From Microbacterium esteraromaticum (GTDB lineage Bacteria > Actinomycetota > Actinomycetes > Actinomycetales > Microbacteriaceae): DNA of 64,000 nt. Below, piece by piece: positions 37,852-45,657 of the stretch. The first letter of the stretch is position 1. Every line of letters begins with the position of its first letter. Position numbers and translations under genes: made by a program. The notes beneath the pieces are model-generated. The model ran no database searches and had not been told where the DNA came from. It saw only the letters and a program-made list of their open reading frames with translations. The stretch covers positions 930,001 through 994,000 of the forward strand of contig NZ_JAEMWU010000001.1 in the NCBI RefSeq assembly GCF_017303215.1, given 5' to 3'.

Positions 37852-38852
37852 AGATCTACCCCAAGGACCTTGATGCCTGCACCCCCGTCGCGACGCACGC
37901 CATCGGGCAGGACGCCGCCGCCGGTGTCGCCGCCACCCTGAAGGCGCTGGCCGACCCGCTGCGGCTGCGGATGCTCTCAGCCATCGCCGCCGACCCGCGC
38001 GGAGAGTCGTGCGTCTGCGACCTGGCCGAGCTCGCCGATGTCTCGCAGCCGACGATCTCGCACCACCTCAAGGTGCTCAAAGACGTCGACGTGCTCCGCT
38101 CGGAACGCCGCGGCACCTGGGTCTGGTACCGCATCACTCCCGGTCGGCGTGCCGCCGTCACCGCGCTGCTCGACTCGTTCGCACCCGCCGCGGTTGCTCC
38201 GGCATCCGACGCGCCTGCTGCCGACGACGCACCGCGCCCCGACTTCGATGCGCGCGTCACCCACCTCGCCGAGCAACTGGCCGCAGAGACGCCCGCGCTC
38301 GCCGCGGACGTCGTCTTCAGCACCGTGCGCGAGTCGTACACCGCCCTCGCCCGCACCGCCCGCGTGACCTCAGCGCTGATGCCGCTCACCGAGCGGTTCG
38401 CCCGCCAGCGCCTCGCCGACCTGATGCGCGACCGCGCGGTCGATCCGCCGCAGGTGCTGTTCGTGTGCGTCGCCAACGCCGGGCGCTCGCAGCTCGCCGC
38501 GGCACTGGTCAACCAGATCGCCGACGGAAAGGTGATCGCACGCTCCGCCGGCTCGCGCCCGGCCGACAGCATCCACCCCCAGGTGCGTTCGCTGCTCGCC
38601 GAGATCGAGCCAGACGCATCCGACACGCGCTTCCCGAAACCCCTCACCGACGACGCCGTGCGGGCCGCCGACGTCGTCATCACCATGGGCTGCGGCGACG
38701 TGTGCCCGGTGATCCCCGGCATCCGCTACGAAGACTGGGCGGTGGGCGATCCCGCCCTGGCATCCGATGAAGGCGTCGCGGCGATCCGCGACGACATCGC
38801 CGCCCGCGTCCGCACCCTCGTCGATACCCTCACCCACGCACAGGAGTCCTGA
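37848..38852 (+). CDS. ArsR regulator fused to arsenate reductase (ArsR - three-helix - ArsC)
   Basis: A 334-residue fusion from the GTG at 37848. Residues about 20-105 form an ArsR winged helix with LADPLRLRMLSAIA and ESCVCDLAELADVSQPTISHHLKVLKD, including the CVCD arsenite site. Residues about 130-195 form the small three-helix bundle seen in front of actinobacterial arsenate reductases (RESYTALARTARVTSAL, ERFARQRLADLM). Residues about 200-334 are a low-molecular-weight phosphatase-type ArsC with loop VCVANAGRSQ and ITMGCGDVCPVIPG. One protein could both sense As(III) and reduce As(V). Coupled to acr3 and to the second arsC. Confidence 0.92.
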   Translation: MKIYPKDLDACTPVATHAIGQDAAAGVAATLKALADPLRLRMLSAIAADPRGESCVCDLAELADVSQPTISHHLKVLKDVDVLRSERRGTWVWYRITPGRRAAVTALLDSFAPAAVAPASDAPAADDAPRPDFDARVTHLAEQLAAETPALAADVVFSTVRESYTALARTARVTSALMPLTERFARQRLADLMRDRAVDPPQVLFVCVANAGRSQLAAALVNQIADGKVIARSAGSRPADSIHPQVRSLLAEIEPDASDTRFPKPLTDDAVRAADVVITMGCGDVCPVIPGIRYEDWAVGDPALASDEGVAAIRDDIAARVRTLVDTLTHAQES

Positions 38853-39247
38853 TGACCACGCCCTCCGTCCTCTTCGTCTGCGTCCACAACGCCGGACGCT
38901 CGCAGATGGCCGCCGGCTTTGTGCGCCACCTCGCCGGCGACCGCATCGAGGTGCGTTCGGCCGGATCCATGCCCGCCGAGCAGATCAACCCGGTCGCCGT
39001 GCAGGCGATGGCCGAACTCGGCATCGACATCACCGCCGAACAGCCCAAGGTGCTCACCACCGAGGCCGTGCAGGCCTCGGACGTCGTCATCACCATGGGT
39101 TGCGGCGACGCCTGCCCGTTCTTCCCCGGCAAGCGCTACGAAGACTGGAAGCTTGACGACCCCGCCGGGCAGGGCCTCGACGCGGTGCGCCCCATCCGTG
39201 ACGACATCCGTCACCGCATCGAGCAGCTCATCGCCGAACTGGTCTGA
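38852..39247 (+). CDS. arsC: Arsenate reductase (LMW-PTP fold, thiol-coupled)
   Basis: A 131-residue enzyme. The P-loop VCVHNAGRSQMAAG carries the nucleophilic Cys near residue 10; ITMGCGDACPFFPGKRYEDWKLDDPAGQG carries two more Cys and the Asp-Pro acid loop. It reduces As(V) to As(III) for export by Acr3, using thioredoxin or mycothiol as reductant (undecided from sequence). Start overlaps the fusion gene stop by one base (TGATG). It is the last gene of the ars unit and is similar to the C-terminal domain of the fusion, so it is probably a duplicate. Confidence 0.95.
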   Translation: MTTPSVLFVCVHNAGRSQMAAGFVRHLAGDRIEVRSAGSMPAEQINPVAVQAMAELGIDITAEQPKVLTTEAVQASDVVITMGCGDACPFFPGKRYEDWKLDDPAGQGLDAVRPIRDDIRHRIEQLIAELV

Positions 39248-39518
39248 GGCGACGTCGCGATCAGCGCGGGCTCGATGCGCCCGGCGCTCTCGGCGCCTGG
39301 CTCGTGGTGAAGGGAGACCTGTTCGGTCACGGACTGCATCTGACCGGACAGCCCGACGTGATGTCGTCGACAGCGGGTGTCTTCGCGGTATGTCGAGCTT
39401 CTGGGAACGCGGAGCGCTCAGGCGGTCGCGCAGGTGCTGCGTGGGAAGACCTCGAGATCGTGCAGCACTGGTGCTCATTCCTCGACGACCCGAAACGGTA
39501 CTTGAGACACCTGCTCGA
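39248..39518. other. Gene-free spacer between arsC and the sigma factor gene
   Basis: 271 bp between converging units. It contains a 72-codon open frame (39304-39522) with no recognisable family, and no clear terminator. It could be the remnant of a lost gene, but nothing identifies one. Confidence 0.4.
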
Positions 39519-40415
39519 CTAGGCCGCCGCGAAGGCGTGATGCAGCTTGTGCGGGTTGCAGACCTGGCGGATGCCGCAGACGCGGCCATCGCCGTCGAAC
39601 TCCAGCGTCAGCACATCGACCCGACCCGAGTGCGCCAGAGCCAACGCCGGCTCGCCGTTGACCTCGATCACATCGAGAGTGAACGGCGTCGCCGCATCGT
39701 AGGCCGCGGCCTTCTGCAGCACGCCCAGGTAGAAGCGGCGCACCTTCTCGGCACCGAAGATCGGGTTGAGTGCGGCACCGACGACCCCACCGCCGTCCGA
39801 CCACAGGATCGCGTCGTCGGTGAGCAGATCGAACAGCGTCGACAGATCGCCGCCGCGCAGAGCATCCACCAGTGCCGACAGGGCGACGGGATCGGCGGGC
39901 TTCGGCGCGGGAGCATCCGCATCGAGACCGAGCCGCCGCTCACCGCGTGAGATCAGCTGACGCACCGCAGCGGGGGACTTCTGCAGAATGCCCCCGATCT
40001 CGACGGCGGTCATCGCGTACGCCCGATGAAGCACGACGGCAGCCCGCGCCTCGGGTGTCAGCTGCTCGGCCACGTGCAGCAACGCCAATGACAGCATCTC
40101 GCGGTCGGCGACGGCGTCTTCGGGCAAGCGGTCTGTGGTCACCGGCTCAGGCAGCCAATGGCCCACGTAGTCCTCGCGCACGGCCGACAGCATCCGCACC
40201 CGGTCGATCGAGCGGCGCACGCACGTCGTGGTCAGCCATGCCGGCCACGAGCGCACGGCGCCGGCATCCGCTCGCTCGGCCGTCAGCGCATCGACCGCGA
40301 CCTCCGAGACGACGTCCTCGGCATGGCCGAGGTCTCCCAGCATCCGATAGGCGATCCCGATCAGGCGACCGCGCTCGGCGTCCCAGGCGCGGGTGGCAGC
40401 GGTGGCGGCGCTCAT
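39519..40415 (-). CDS. RNA polymerase ECF sigma factor, ECF41 group
   Basis: A 298-residue sigma factor with sigma-2 (RLIGIAYRMLGDLGHAEDVVSEV) and sigma-4 (LTPEARAAVVLHRAYAMTAVEIGGILQKSPAAVRQLISR) domains, plus a C-terminal SnoaL-like domain of about 110 residues. ECF41 marks are all present: VGHWLPEPV in the linker, DGGG in the extension and NPHKL near the end. In this group the fused domain tunes activity, with no anti-sigma factor. The ATG at 40415 is chosen. It lies 20 bp downstream of an AhpD-like gene, the usual partner type. Confidence 0.93.
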   Translation of the reverse strand: MSAATAATRAWDAERGRLIGIAYRMLGDLGHAEDVVSEVAVDALTAERADAGAVRSWPAWLTTTCVRRSIDRVRMLSAVREDYVGHWLPEPVTTDRLPEDAVADREMLSLALLHVAEQLTPEARAAVVLHRAYAMTAVEIGGILQKSPAAVRQLISRGERRLGLDADAPAPKPADPVALSALVDALRGGDLSTLFDLLTDDAILWSDGGGVVGAALNPIFGAEKVRRFYLGVLQKAAAYDAATPFTLDVIEVNGEPALALAHSGRVDVLTLEFDGDGRVCGIRQVCNPHKLHHAFAAA

Positions 40416-40435
40416 GCACGCCACGCTACCGCCGT

Positions 40436-40894
40436 TCACACGATCGGATGCTTCACATCGACCGGCGGCAGCATCTGCGTCGCGATGGCGATGCGGTTCC
40501 AGATGTTGATCGTGCAGATCGCCATCACGAGGCCGCCGAGCTCGCTTTCGCTGAAGTGCTCGGCCGCGGCATCCCAGATCTCGTCGGTGACCGTGTCGGG
40601 GCCGAGCTGCGTGACCGCATCGGTGAGGGCGAGGGCGGCCAGCTCGCGCGGCTCGAACAGATTGTGGGCGTGCTGCCAGGCCCCGACCGCGTGCAAGGTT
40701 CGCTGCGGGATGCCGTGCTTCGCCCCGACCGTCGCGTGCATGTCGACGCAGAAGCCGCAGCCGTTCAGGATCGACGCGCGCAGCTTGATCAGCTCGTACA
40801 GGCGCTTGTCGACCGCCTTGCTCGAGTACGCCTCCATTCCCAGTACGGCCGCGTAGCCGAGCTTGTTCGTGCGTGCCATGTCGATCCTGGTCAT
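40436..40894 (-). CDS. Carboxymuconolactone decarboxylase / AhpD-like protein (ECF41 partner)
   Basis: A 152-residue protein with the CMD core: LYELIKLRASILNGCGFCVDMHATVGAKHG, where C-x-x-C (CGFC) plus the downstream His make the alkylhydroperoxidase-like redox site. The rest is helical (ALALTDAVTQLGPDTVTDEIWDAAAEHF). It probably acts as a small peroxidase or redox enzyme; the natural substrate is unknown. The start at 40894 has an AAAGGG ribosome binding site. Carboxymuconolactone decarboxylases are one of the enzyme types (with oxidoreductases and epimerases) that accompany ECF41 sigma factors, and an ECF41-like promoter lies upstream. Confidence 0.92.
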   Translation of the reverse strand: MTRIDMARTNKLGYAAVLGMEAYSSKAVDKRLYELIKLRASILNGCGFCVDMHATVGAKHGIPQRTLHAVGAWQHAHNLFEPRELAALALTDAVTQLGPDTVTDEIWDAAAEHFSESELGGLVMAICTINIWNRIAIATQMLPPVDVKHPIV

Positions 40895-40947
40895 GATCGC
40901 CCTTTCTCAGGTCGTCGGGGCGGCCTGTGTGCCGCCCTCATCTGTGT

Positions 40948-40974
40948 GTCGGATCGCCGCCCCGAAGTGTGACA
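40948..40974 (-). promoter_or_regulatory. ECF41-type promoter of the AhpD-sigma operon
   Basis: On the minus strand TGTCACA (40974-40968) is followed after 16 bp by CGAC (40951-40948). The known ECF41 promoter is TGTCACA-N16-CGTC, so only one base differs. It lies 54 bp upstream of the AhpD-like start and in the correct orientation. Confidence 0.72.
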
Positions 40975-41042
40975 CCCCCTGGCTGCCCGCCGCGCTCCCG
41001 CGCCCGCTCCCGCGCGCCCGCGCTCCGCGGCCCGTCGCCCGC

Positions 41043-41109
41043 TGAGAAACCACTTCTCGTGTGAGAAACCACGTGCGGCGTGGTTTCTCACACGGCAGAT
41101 GGTTTCTCA
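41043..41109. repeat. Nested palindrome: four TGAGAAACCA half-sites at 19-bp spacing
   Basis: Direct copies start at 41043 and 41062, inverted copies end at 41090 and 41109. All four are symmetric about one axis near 41076. The inner pair forms perfect 15-bp arms (41059-41073 and 41079-41093) around a 5-nt loop. The 19-bp period is close to two helical turns. It may be a multi-site operator or a REP-like element; it lies between divergent genes, so a terminator role is unlikely. Confidence 0.8.
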
Positions 41110-41204
41110 CGGGGTGGGTGGGGCGCGGGCGGCGTCATTCGGACTGCGCACGGGCGTCGTCCTGCGAGAATGTAAGCCCGAGCAGTCGACCCGAGGAGCG
41201 CCAC

Positions 41205-42623
41205 GTGCTGTACATCTCCACCCGCGGCGGCATGCAGCCGCAGCCGTTCAGCGAGACGCTTCTCGAGGGGCTCGCGCCCGACGGCGGTCTCGCGGTTCCC
41301 GAGCGGATGCCGCAGGTGGATGCCGAGACGCTCGCCTCGTGGCGGGGTTTGACGTACCCCGAGCTGGCCACCGAGGTGCTCGGCCTGTTCGCCACCGACA
41401 TTCCACGTGAGGACCTCGCCCGCATGACGGCCGCGGCGTACGCGGACTTCCCCGACGAGGTCGTGCCGCTGCGGTCGATCGGCGGCGGCATCACGCTGGT
41501 CGGACTGTCAGAGGGGCCGACGCTGGCCTTCAAAGACATGGCGATGCAGTTTCTCGGACAGGTGCTCGAGTACGTGCTCGAGAAGCAGGATCGCGTGCTG
41601 AACATCGTCGGCGCCACATCGGGCGACACCGGATCGGCGGCGGAGCACGCGCTGCGCGGCAAAGAGCGTGTGTCGGTGTTCATGCTGTCGCCGCAGGGGC
41701 GCATGAGCCCGTTCCAGCGCGCGCAGATGTACTCGCTCGACGACGCCAACGTGCACAACATCGCCGTGGCGGGCGTGTTCGACGACTGCCAGAACCTGGT
41801 CAAGCAGCTCGCCGGCGACATCGACTTCAAGAGGACTCAGAACCTCGGCGCGGTCAACTCGATCAACCTCGGCCGCATCGCCGCCCAGGTCGTGTACTAC
41901 TTCTGGGCGTGGCTGCGAGTGACCGATGGCGTTGAGCCCGAGTTCCGCAACGGGTTCGAGGTATCGTTCACGGTGCCGTCGGGCAACTTCGGCAACATCC
42001 TCTCGGGCTTCTTCGCTAAGAGCATGGGGCTGCCGGTGCGCCGTCTGGTGCTGGCCGCGAACGAGAACAACGTGCTCGACGAGTTCTTCCGCACGGGCGT
42101 GTACCGCCCCCGCTCGGCCGCCGACACGCACGCCACGTCGAGCCCGTCGATGGACATCTCGAAGGCCTCCAACCTCGAGCGCTTCATCTTCGACCTCGTC
42201 GGGCGGGATGCCTCGAGTGTCGTCGAGGCGTGGAAGGCGCTCGACCGCGAGGGCTTCTTCGACTTTTCGGCAGAGCAGCCCCGCTTCGAGAGCGAGTTCG
42301 GCATCGTCAGCGGAACTTCCACGCACGCCGACCGGCTGGCGACCATCCGGGCCGTGTACGACGAGTGCGGCGAGGTCATCGACCCGCACACCGCCGACGG
42401 CGTCAAGGTGGCCCGCGAGCACGTTGAGCAGGACGTGCCGATGCTCGTGCTCGAGACGGCAAAGCCCGAGAAGTTCGCCGAGACGATCACCGAGGCCATC
42501 GGCGTCATCCTCGACCTCTCGCCCGAGCTGAAGCAGATGATGGCCGCCCCGCAGCATGTCACTGAGATGGCCGACGACGAGCAGGCGCTGCGCGCCTTCG
42601 TGGCCGAGCACGCGCTGCGCTGA
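41205..42623 (+). CDS. thrC: Threonine synthase
   Basis: A 472-residue PLP enzyme converting O-phosphohomoserine to threonine. It starts with the family-typical MLYISTRGGMQPQPFSETLLEGLAPDGGLAVPE. The PLP lysine is in GPTLAFKDMAMQFLG (near residue 110), and the phosphate loop GATSGDTGSAAEHAL is about 20 residues later. SFTVPSGNFGNILSGFFAKSMGLPV is also conserved. The GTG at 41205 follows GAGGAG at a 6-bp distance; the frame stays open upstream. It is transcribed away from the ECF41 operon, and the palindrome array lies 96 bp upstream. Confidence 0.96.
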   Translation: MLYISTRGGMQPQPFSETLLEGLAPDGGLAVPERMPQVDAETLASWRGLTYPELATEVLGLFATDIPREDLARMTAAAYADFPDEVVPLRSIGGGITLVGLSEGPTLAFKDMAMQFLGQVLEYVLEKQDRVLNIVGATSGDTGSAAEHALRGKERVSVFMLSPQGRMSPFQRAQMYSLDDANVHNIAVAGVFDDCQNLVKQLAGDIDFKRTQNLGAVNSINLGRIAAQVVYYFWAWLRVTDGVEPEFRNGFEVSFTVPSGNFGNILSGFFAKSMGLPVRRLVLAANENNVLDEFFRTGVYRPRSAADTHATSSPSMDISKASNLERFIFDLVGRDASSVVEAWKALDREGFFDFSAEQPRFESEFGIVSGTSTHADRLATIRAVYDECGEVIDPHTADGVKVAREHVEQDVPMLVLETAKPEKFAETITEAIGVILDLSPELKQMMAAPQHVTEMADDEQALRAFVAEHALR

Positions 42624-42661
42624 GACCGCACTGCGTCACCGCGGGCGGCTAGGGTGAGCGG

Positions 42662-43993
42662 ATGAGCACCGTCCGCCCCGGCATCGCCGAGCGCCTGTCG
42701 CAGATGATCCAGCTGCCGACCGTGTCGGCCGAGCTCGCGCAGCGCGGGCATGAGCCGTTCGCCGCGTTCGAGCGTCTCATCGCCGAGCAGTACCCGCTCG
42801 TGCATGGGCACCTCGCGCTCGAGAAGCACACCGAGTACGGGCTGCTGTTCCACTGGAAGGGTACGCAGCCCGATGCCGCGCCCGCGGTGCTGATGGCGCA
42901 CTACGACGTGGTGCCCGTCGATGAGTCGGATGCCTGGACGTACCCGCCGTTCGAGGGCCGCATCGCCGACGGGCGCGTGTACGGGCGCGGAACCCTTGAC
43001 GACAAGGGCCCGCTCATCGTCATTCTTGAAGCCGTCGAGAACCTGCTGGCCGACGGTTTTGTGCCCGCCCGCGATGTCTACCTGTCGTTCGGCGGCAACG
43101 AGGAGACGTTCGGGGTCGCAGCTCAGGCCATCAGCGCGGCATTCCATCAGCGCGGCATCACCCCGTGGATCGTCATCGACGAGGGCGGTGCCGTGGTCGA
43201 CGCGCCGTTGCCCTTCGTACCCGGCCGGTCGGCGATGGTCGGCGTGGGAGAGAAGGGTGTTCTCAGCATCCGCCTCATTGCGCGCGGCGACGGCGGGCAC
43301 GCCTCGGCGCCGCCGACGCTCACCGCCGTGCGGCGGATCGCCCGCGCGGTCGACCGGCTCGGTCCGGGAACCTTCCCCGCGCGCGCACCGCGTGCGATCT
43401 CTCGGATGCTGTCGCAGCTGGCCGCACAGACGCCGGGCCCGGCCCGCCACCTGCTGCGTCTGCTCGGTGCGGTGCCGCCACTGACCGCGCGCCTGTTCGC
43501 GGCGCTCGGTGGTGAGCCGGCGGCGCTGGTGCGCACCACCGTCGCGCCCACGATGCAGTCCGGCGGCACCGCCGCCAATGTTCTTCCGTCGCAGGCATCC
43601 GCCACGATCAACCTGCGGATCGCCCTCGGTGAGACGGTGGATGCCACGGTGCTGCGCGTACGCGACCGCATCGGCGATCCCCTCGTGGCGATCGAGGTAC
43701 TCGAGGGCAGCGAGCCCTCGCCCGAGTCGGCCACCGACAATGCGCAGTTCGCGCTGATCTCCGAGGCGCTCAGCGTGTCGCATCCCGACGCCCCCGCCGT
43801 GCCGTACGTCATGATGGCGGCCACCGACTCGCGGCATTTTCACCGCTTCACGCCCGCCGTGTATCGGTTCGCGCCGCTGGAGATGTCGAACGCGCAGCGC
43901 GCGGCGATCCACGGCGTCGACGAGAACGTCGAGATCGCTGCCCTCGAACGCGGCGAGCGATTCCATCGCGAGCTGCTGCAACGGCTACAGTGA
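42662..43993 (+). CDS. M20-family zinc peptidase/deacylase
   Basis: A 443-residue metallopeptidase. Metal ligands: His in VLMAHYDVVPVD, the bridging Asp in GRGTLDDKGPL, the catalytic Glu pair in GGNEETFG, Asp/Glu in IDEGGAVVD and the C-terminal His in TDSRHFHRFTPAVYRF. The dimerisation domain lies between (GDGGHASAPP). Sequence style is that of carboxypeptidase S / N-acyl-amino-acid hydrolases. No signal peptide, so it acts in the cytoplasm on small peptides or N-acyl amino acids. It lies 38 bp after thrC. Confidence 0.9.
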   Translation: MSTVRPGIAERLSQMIQLPTVSAELAQRGHEPFAAFERLIAEQYPLVHGHLALEKHTEYGLLFHWKGTQPDAAPAVLMAHYDVVPVDESDAWTYPPFEGRIADGRVYGRGTLDDKGPLIVILEAVENLLADGFVPARDVYLSFGGNEETFGVAAQAISAAFHQRGITPWIVIDEGGAVVDAPLPFVPGRSAMVGVGEKGVLSIRLIARGDGGHASAPPTLTAVRRIARAVDRLGPGTFPARAPRAISRMLSQLAAQTPGPARHLLRLLGAVPPLTARLFAALGGEPAALVRTTVAPTMQSGGTAANVLPSQASATINLRIALGETVDATVLRVRDRIGDPLVAIEVLEGSEPSPESATDNAQFALISEALSVSHPDAPAVPYVMMAATDSRHFHRFTPAVYRFAPLEMSNAQRAAIHGVDENVEIAALERGERFHRELLQRLQ

Positions 43994-44030
43994 TCCCACC
44001 CGACTGTTCTGTCTTCAGAAAGGGGGCGCG

Positions 44031-45485
44031 ATGACGCGCTCCGTCACCCTCGGCGCGCTCGCCAGCGTCGTCGGATTCCTCGCCTTCGTCGAGTTCACCA
44101 GCGGTGTGCTGCAGGGCTACTACACGCCGATGCTCACCGACATCGCCCGGCATCTCGGCATCCATGACGCCGATGTCAACTGGCTCGAGGGCGCTCAGCT
44201 GATGCTGTCGGCGCTCGTCGTGCCGGCCTTCGCCAAGCTCGGCGACATGATCGGGCACAAGCGGATGCTGCTGGTGTCGACCGCGCTGACGGCGGCCGCC
44301 GCGCTCGTGCTGCCGTTCACCGACTCGTTCACGGTGTTCCTGATCGGCTGGGCCCTGATGGGCTTCTACGTGGTGTGGCTGCCGCTGGAGATCGCGCTGA
44401 TCTGGTCGCGCTCGCGGTCGATGGCCTCGCGCTCGATCATCACCGCCCGGGCAGCGGGCCTGCTCGTGGCCGCGCTCGAAGCCGGCGCGATCATCGGTGC
44501 GTTGGCCGGCGGAGCGCTGATCGATGCACTGCCGCTGACCGTCGTGCTGCTGATCCCCGCGCTGCTGGTCGTGGTCTGCTTCTTCGTGATCCTGTTCGGC
44601 GTGAAGGAGTCACCGGAGATGACCGGCGGCCGCCTCGACACCACCGGCCTGGTGCTGATCTCGTTCGCCCTGATCGCCTTCACCGGCGGACTCAGCCTGC
44701 TGCGCCTGCCCGGCGGGCTGACGAGCTTCTGGTCGTGGGGCGTGGTGCTGCTCGGTCTGTTGCTGATCGTGCCGTTCGTGCTGTGGGAATTGCGGCACGA
44801 CGACCCGCTGATCGACGTGCGCATGTTCCGCTCGCCCGCGCTCGGCCCGGTCTTCCTCACCGCCGGGCTCTTCGGCGTGAGTGTGCTCGGGGCACAGGCG
44901 CCGTTGTCGACCTTCGCCCGCACCGATCCGTCGGTGTACGGCTACGGCCTGGGCACGACGGGTTTCGCGACGTCACTGATCATCGGCATCTACCTGATCG
45001 CGATGATCACCGGTGCGCTGCTGTTCCCGTTGATCGCCCGGGTCACCACTCCGCGGATCACCCTGATCGGCGCCTCGCTACTGGTCGGGATCGGCTTTCT
45101 GCTCTTCCTGCCGTTCCACGACACGTACCTGCAGGTCGTCACGAACATGGTGTTCGCGGGGCTTGGATCGGGCGCACTGGTGGCGGCGTTGCCGGCCGCC
45201 GCGGCGTCTGCGGCACCGGCCACCCAGACCGGCGTCGCCACGGGCCTGACGAACTCGGTGAAGACCGTCGGCGGCGCGATCGCGTCGTGCATCTTCGGTA
45301 TCGCACTGCTCGGCGGTGTCGCCGGGGCCGCCGGTGCGACCGAGGGCACCGCGGGATCTCTCGCGGGCTACATGACGGTGTGGATCGTGTGCGGCGCCAC
45401 GGCACTGGCATCCGCGGTGCTTCTCGCCTTCGTGCCCAAGCAGGCGTTCACCGACCGCGCTGCCGAGGTCGCGTCGACGCACTGA
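44031..45485 (+). CDS. Major facilitator superfamily transporter (14-TM, drug exporter type)
   Basis: A 484-residue membrane protein with about 14 hydrophobic segments. LGDMIGHKRMLLVSTALTAAAALVLPF matches motif A of the DHA2 group, and GALAGGALIDALPLTVVLLIPALLVVV matches motif C region. It carries out proton-coupled export of small molecules; the substrate is unknown. Start ATG 44031 has AAAGGGGG upstream. It lies 37 bp downstream of the peptidase gene and may be co-transcribed. No local regulator is paired with it. Confidence 0.88.
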   Translation: MTRSVTLGALASVVGFLAFVEFTSGVLQGYYTPMLTDIARHLGIHDADVNWLEGAQLMLSALVVPAFAKLGDMIGHKRMLLVSTALTAAAALVLPFTDSFTVFLIGWALMGFYVVWLPLEIALIWSRSRSMASRSIITARAAGLLVAALEAGAIIGALAGGALIDALPLTVVLLIPALLVVVCFFVILFGVKESPEMTGGRLDTTGLVLISFALIAFTGGLSLLRLPGGLTSFWSWGVVLLGLLLIVPFVLWELRHDDPLIDVRMFRSPALGPVFLTAGLFGVSVLGAQAPLSTFARTDPSVYGYGLGTTGFATSLIIGIYLIAMITGALLFPLIARVTTPRITLIGASLLVGIGFLLFLPFHDTYLQVVTNMVFAGLGSGALVAALPAAAASAAPATQTGVATGLTNSVKTVGGAIASCIFGIALLGGVAGAAGATEGTAGSLAGYMTVWIVCGATALASAVLLAFVPKQAFTDRAAEVASTH

Positions 45486-45524
45486 GCGCGCGACGGACGT
45501 CGCGACCGCGGAGCTACCACAAAG

Positions 45525-45538
45525 TGATCGTTTGATCG
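45525..45538 (+). promoter_or_regulatory. Shared 14-mer operator, copy 1 (carbohydrate locus)
   Basis: TGATCG-TT-TGATCG, a direct repeat of a hexamer. It ends 8 bp before a -35 TTGACC (45547-45552), which has a -10 GATAGT (45570-45575) at 17-bp spacing. The identical 14-mer occurs at 47750-47763 before the sugar-binding protein gene. Location suggests control by the DeoR/LacI hybrid encoded between the two copies. Confidence 0.75.
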
Positions 45539-45609
45539 AATTCTGGTTGACCGAACAGTCACTCTCCGTGATAGTGGAGTGATCTTCTTCCGACCGCAGG
45601 AGCACTGTG

Positions 45610-45657
45610 ATGATTTTGACCTCGTCCGCCGCAACGTCGCGTGGGGCGAGCCGGTGA
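45610..45657 (+). CDS. Possible 15-residue leader peptide
   Basis: An ATG at 45610, with AGGAG at 45598-45602, opens a 15-codon frame (MILTSSAATSRGASR) ending in TGA at 45655-45657. That stop overlaps the GTG start of the dehydrogenase (45654) as GTGA. The dehydrogenase itself has a weak ribosome binding site, so the leader could couple its translation. It could also mark a misplaced dehydrogenase start. Confidence 0.45.
   Translation: MILTSSAATSRGASR

Larger units (their letters stand above)
40895..41204. other. 310-bp divergent intergenic region between the ECF41 operon and thrC
   Basis: It holds the ECF41-type promoter, a GC-rich stretch at 40980-41040 with repeated CGCGCCCGC-like words, the nested GAGAAACC palindrome array (41043-41109) and the thrC ribosome binding site GAGGAG (41193-41198). 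No gene is seen. Confidence 0.6.

Noticed and set aside
39304-39522. 72-codon plus-strand frame between arsC and the sigma factor gene
   Set aside because: No recognisable domain, no good ribosome binding site, and it runs into the converging sigma gene; a decayed gene cannot be excluded but is not supported.
41897-43981. 694-codon minus-strand open frame
   Set aside because: Spans antisense across thrC and the M20 peptidase gene; a frame crossing two conserved genes is a shadow.
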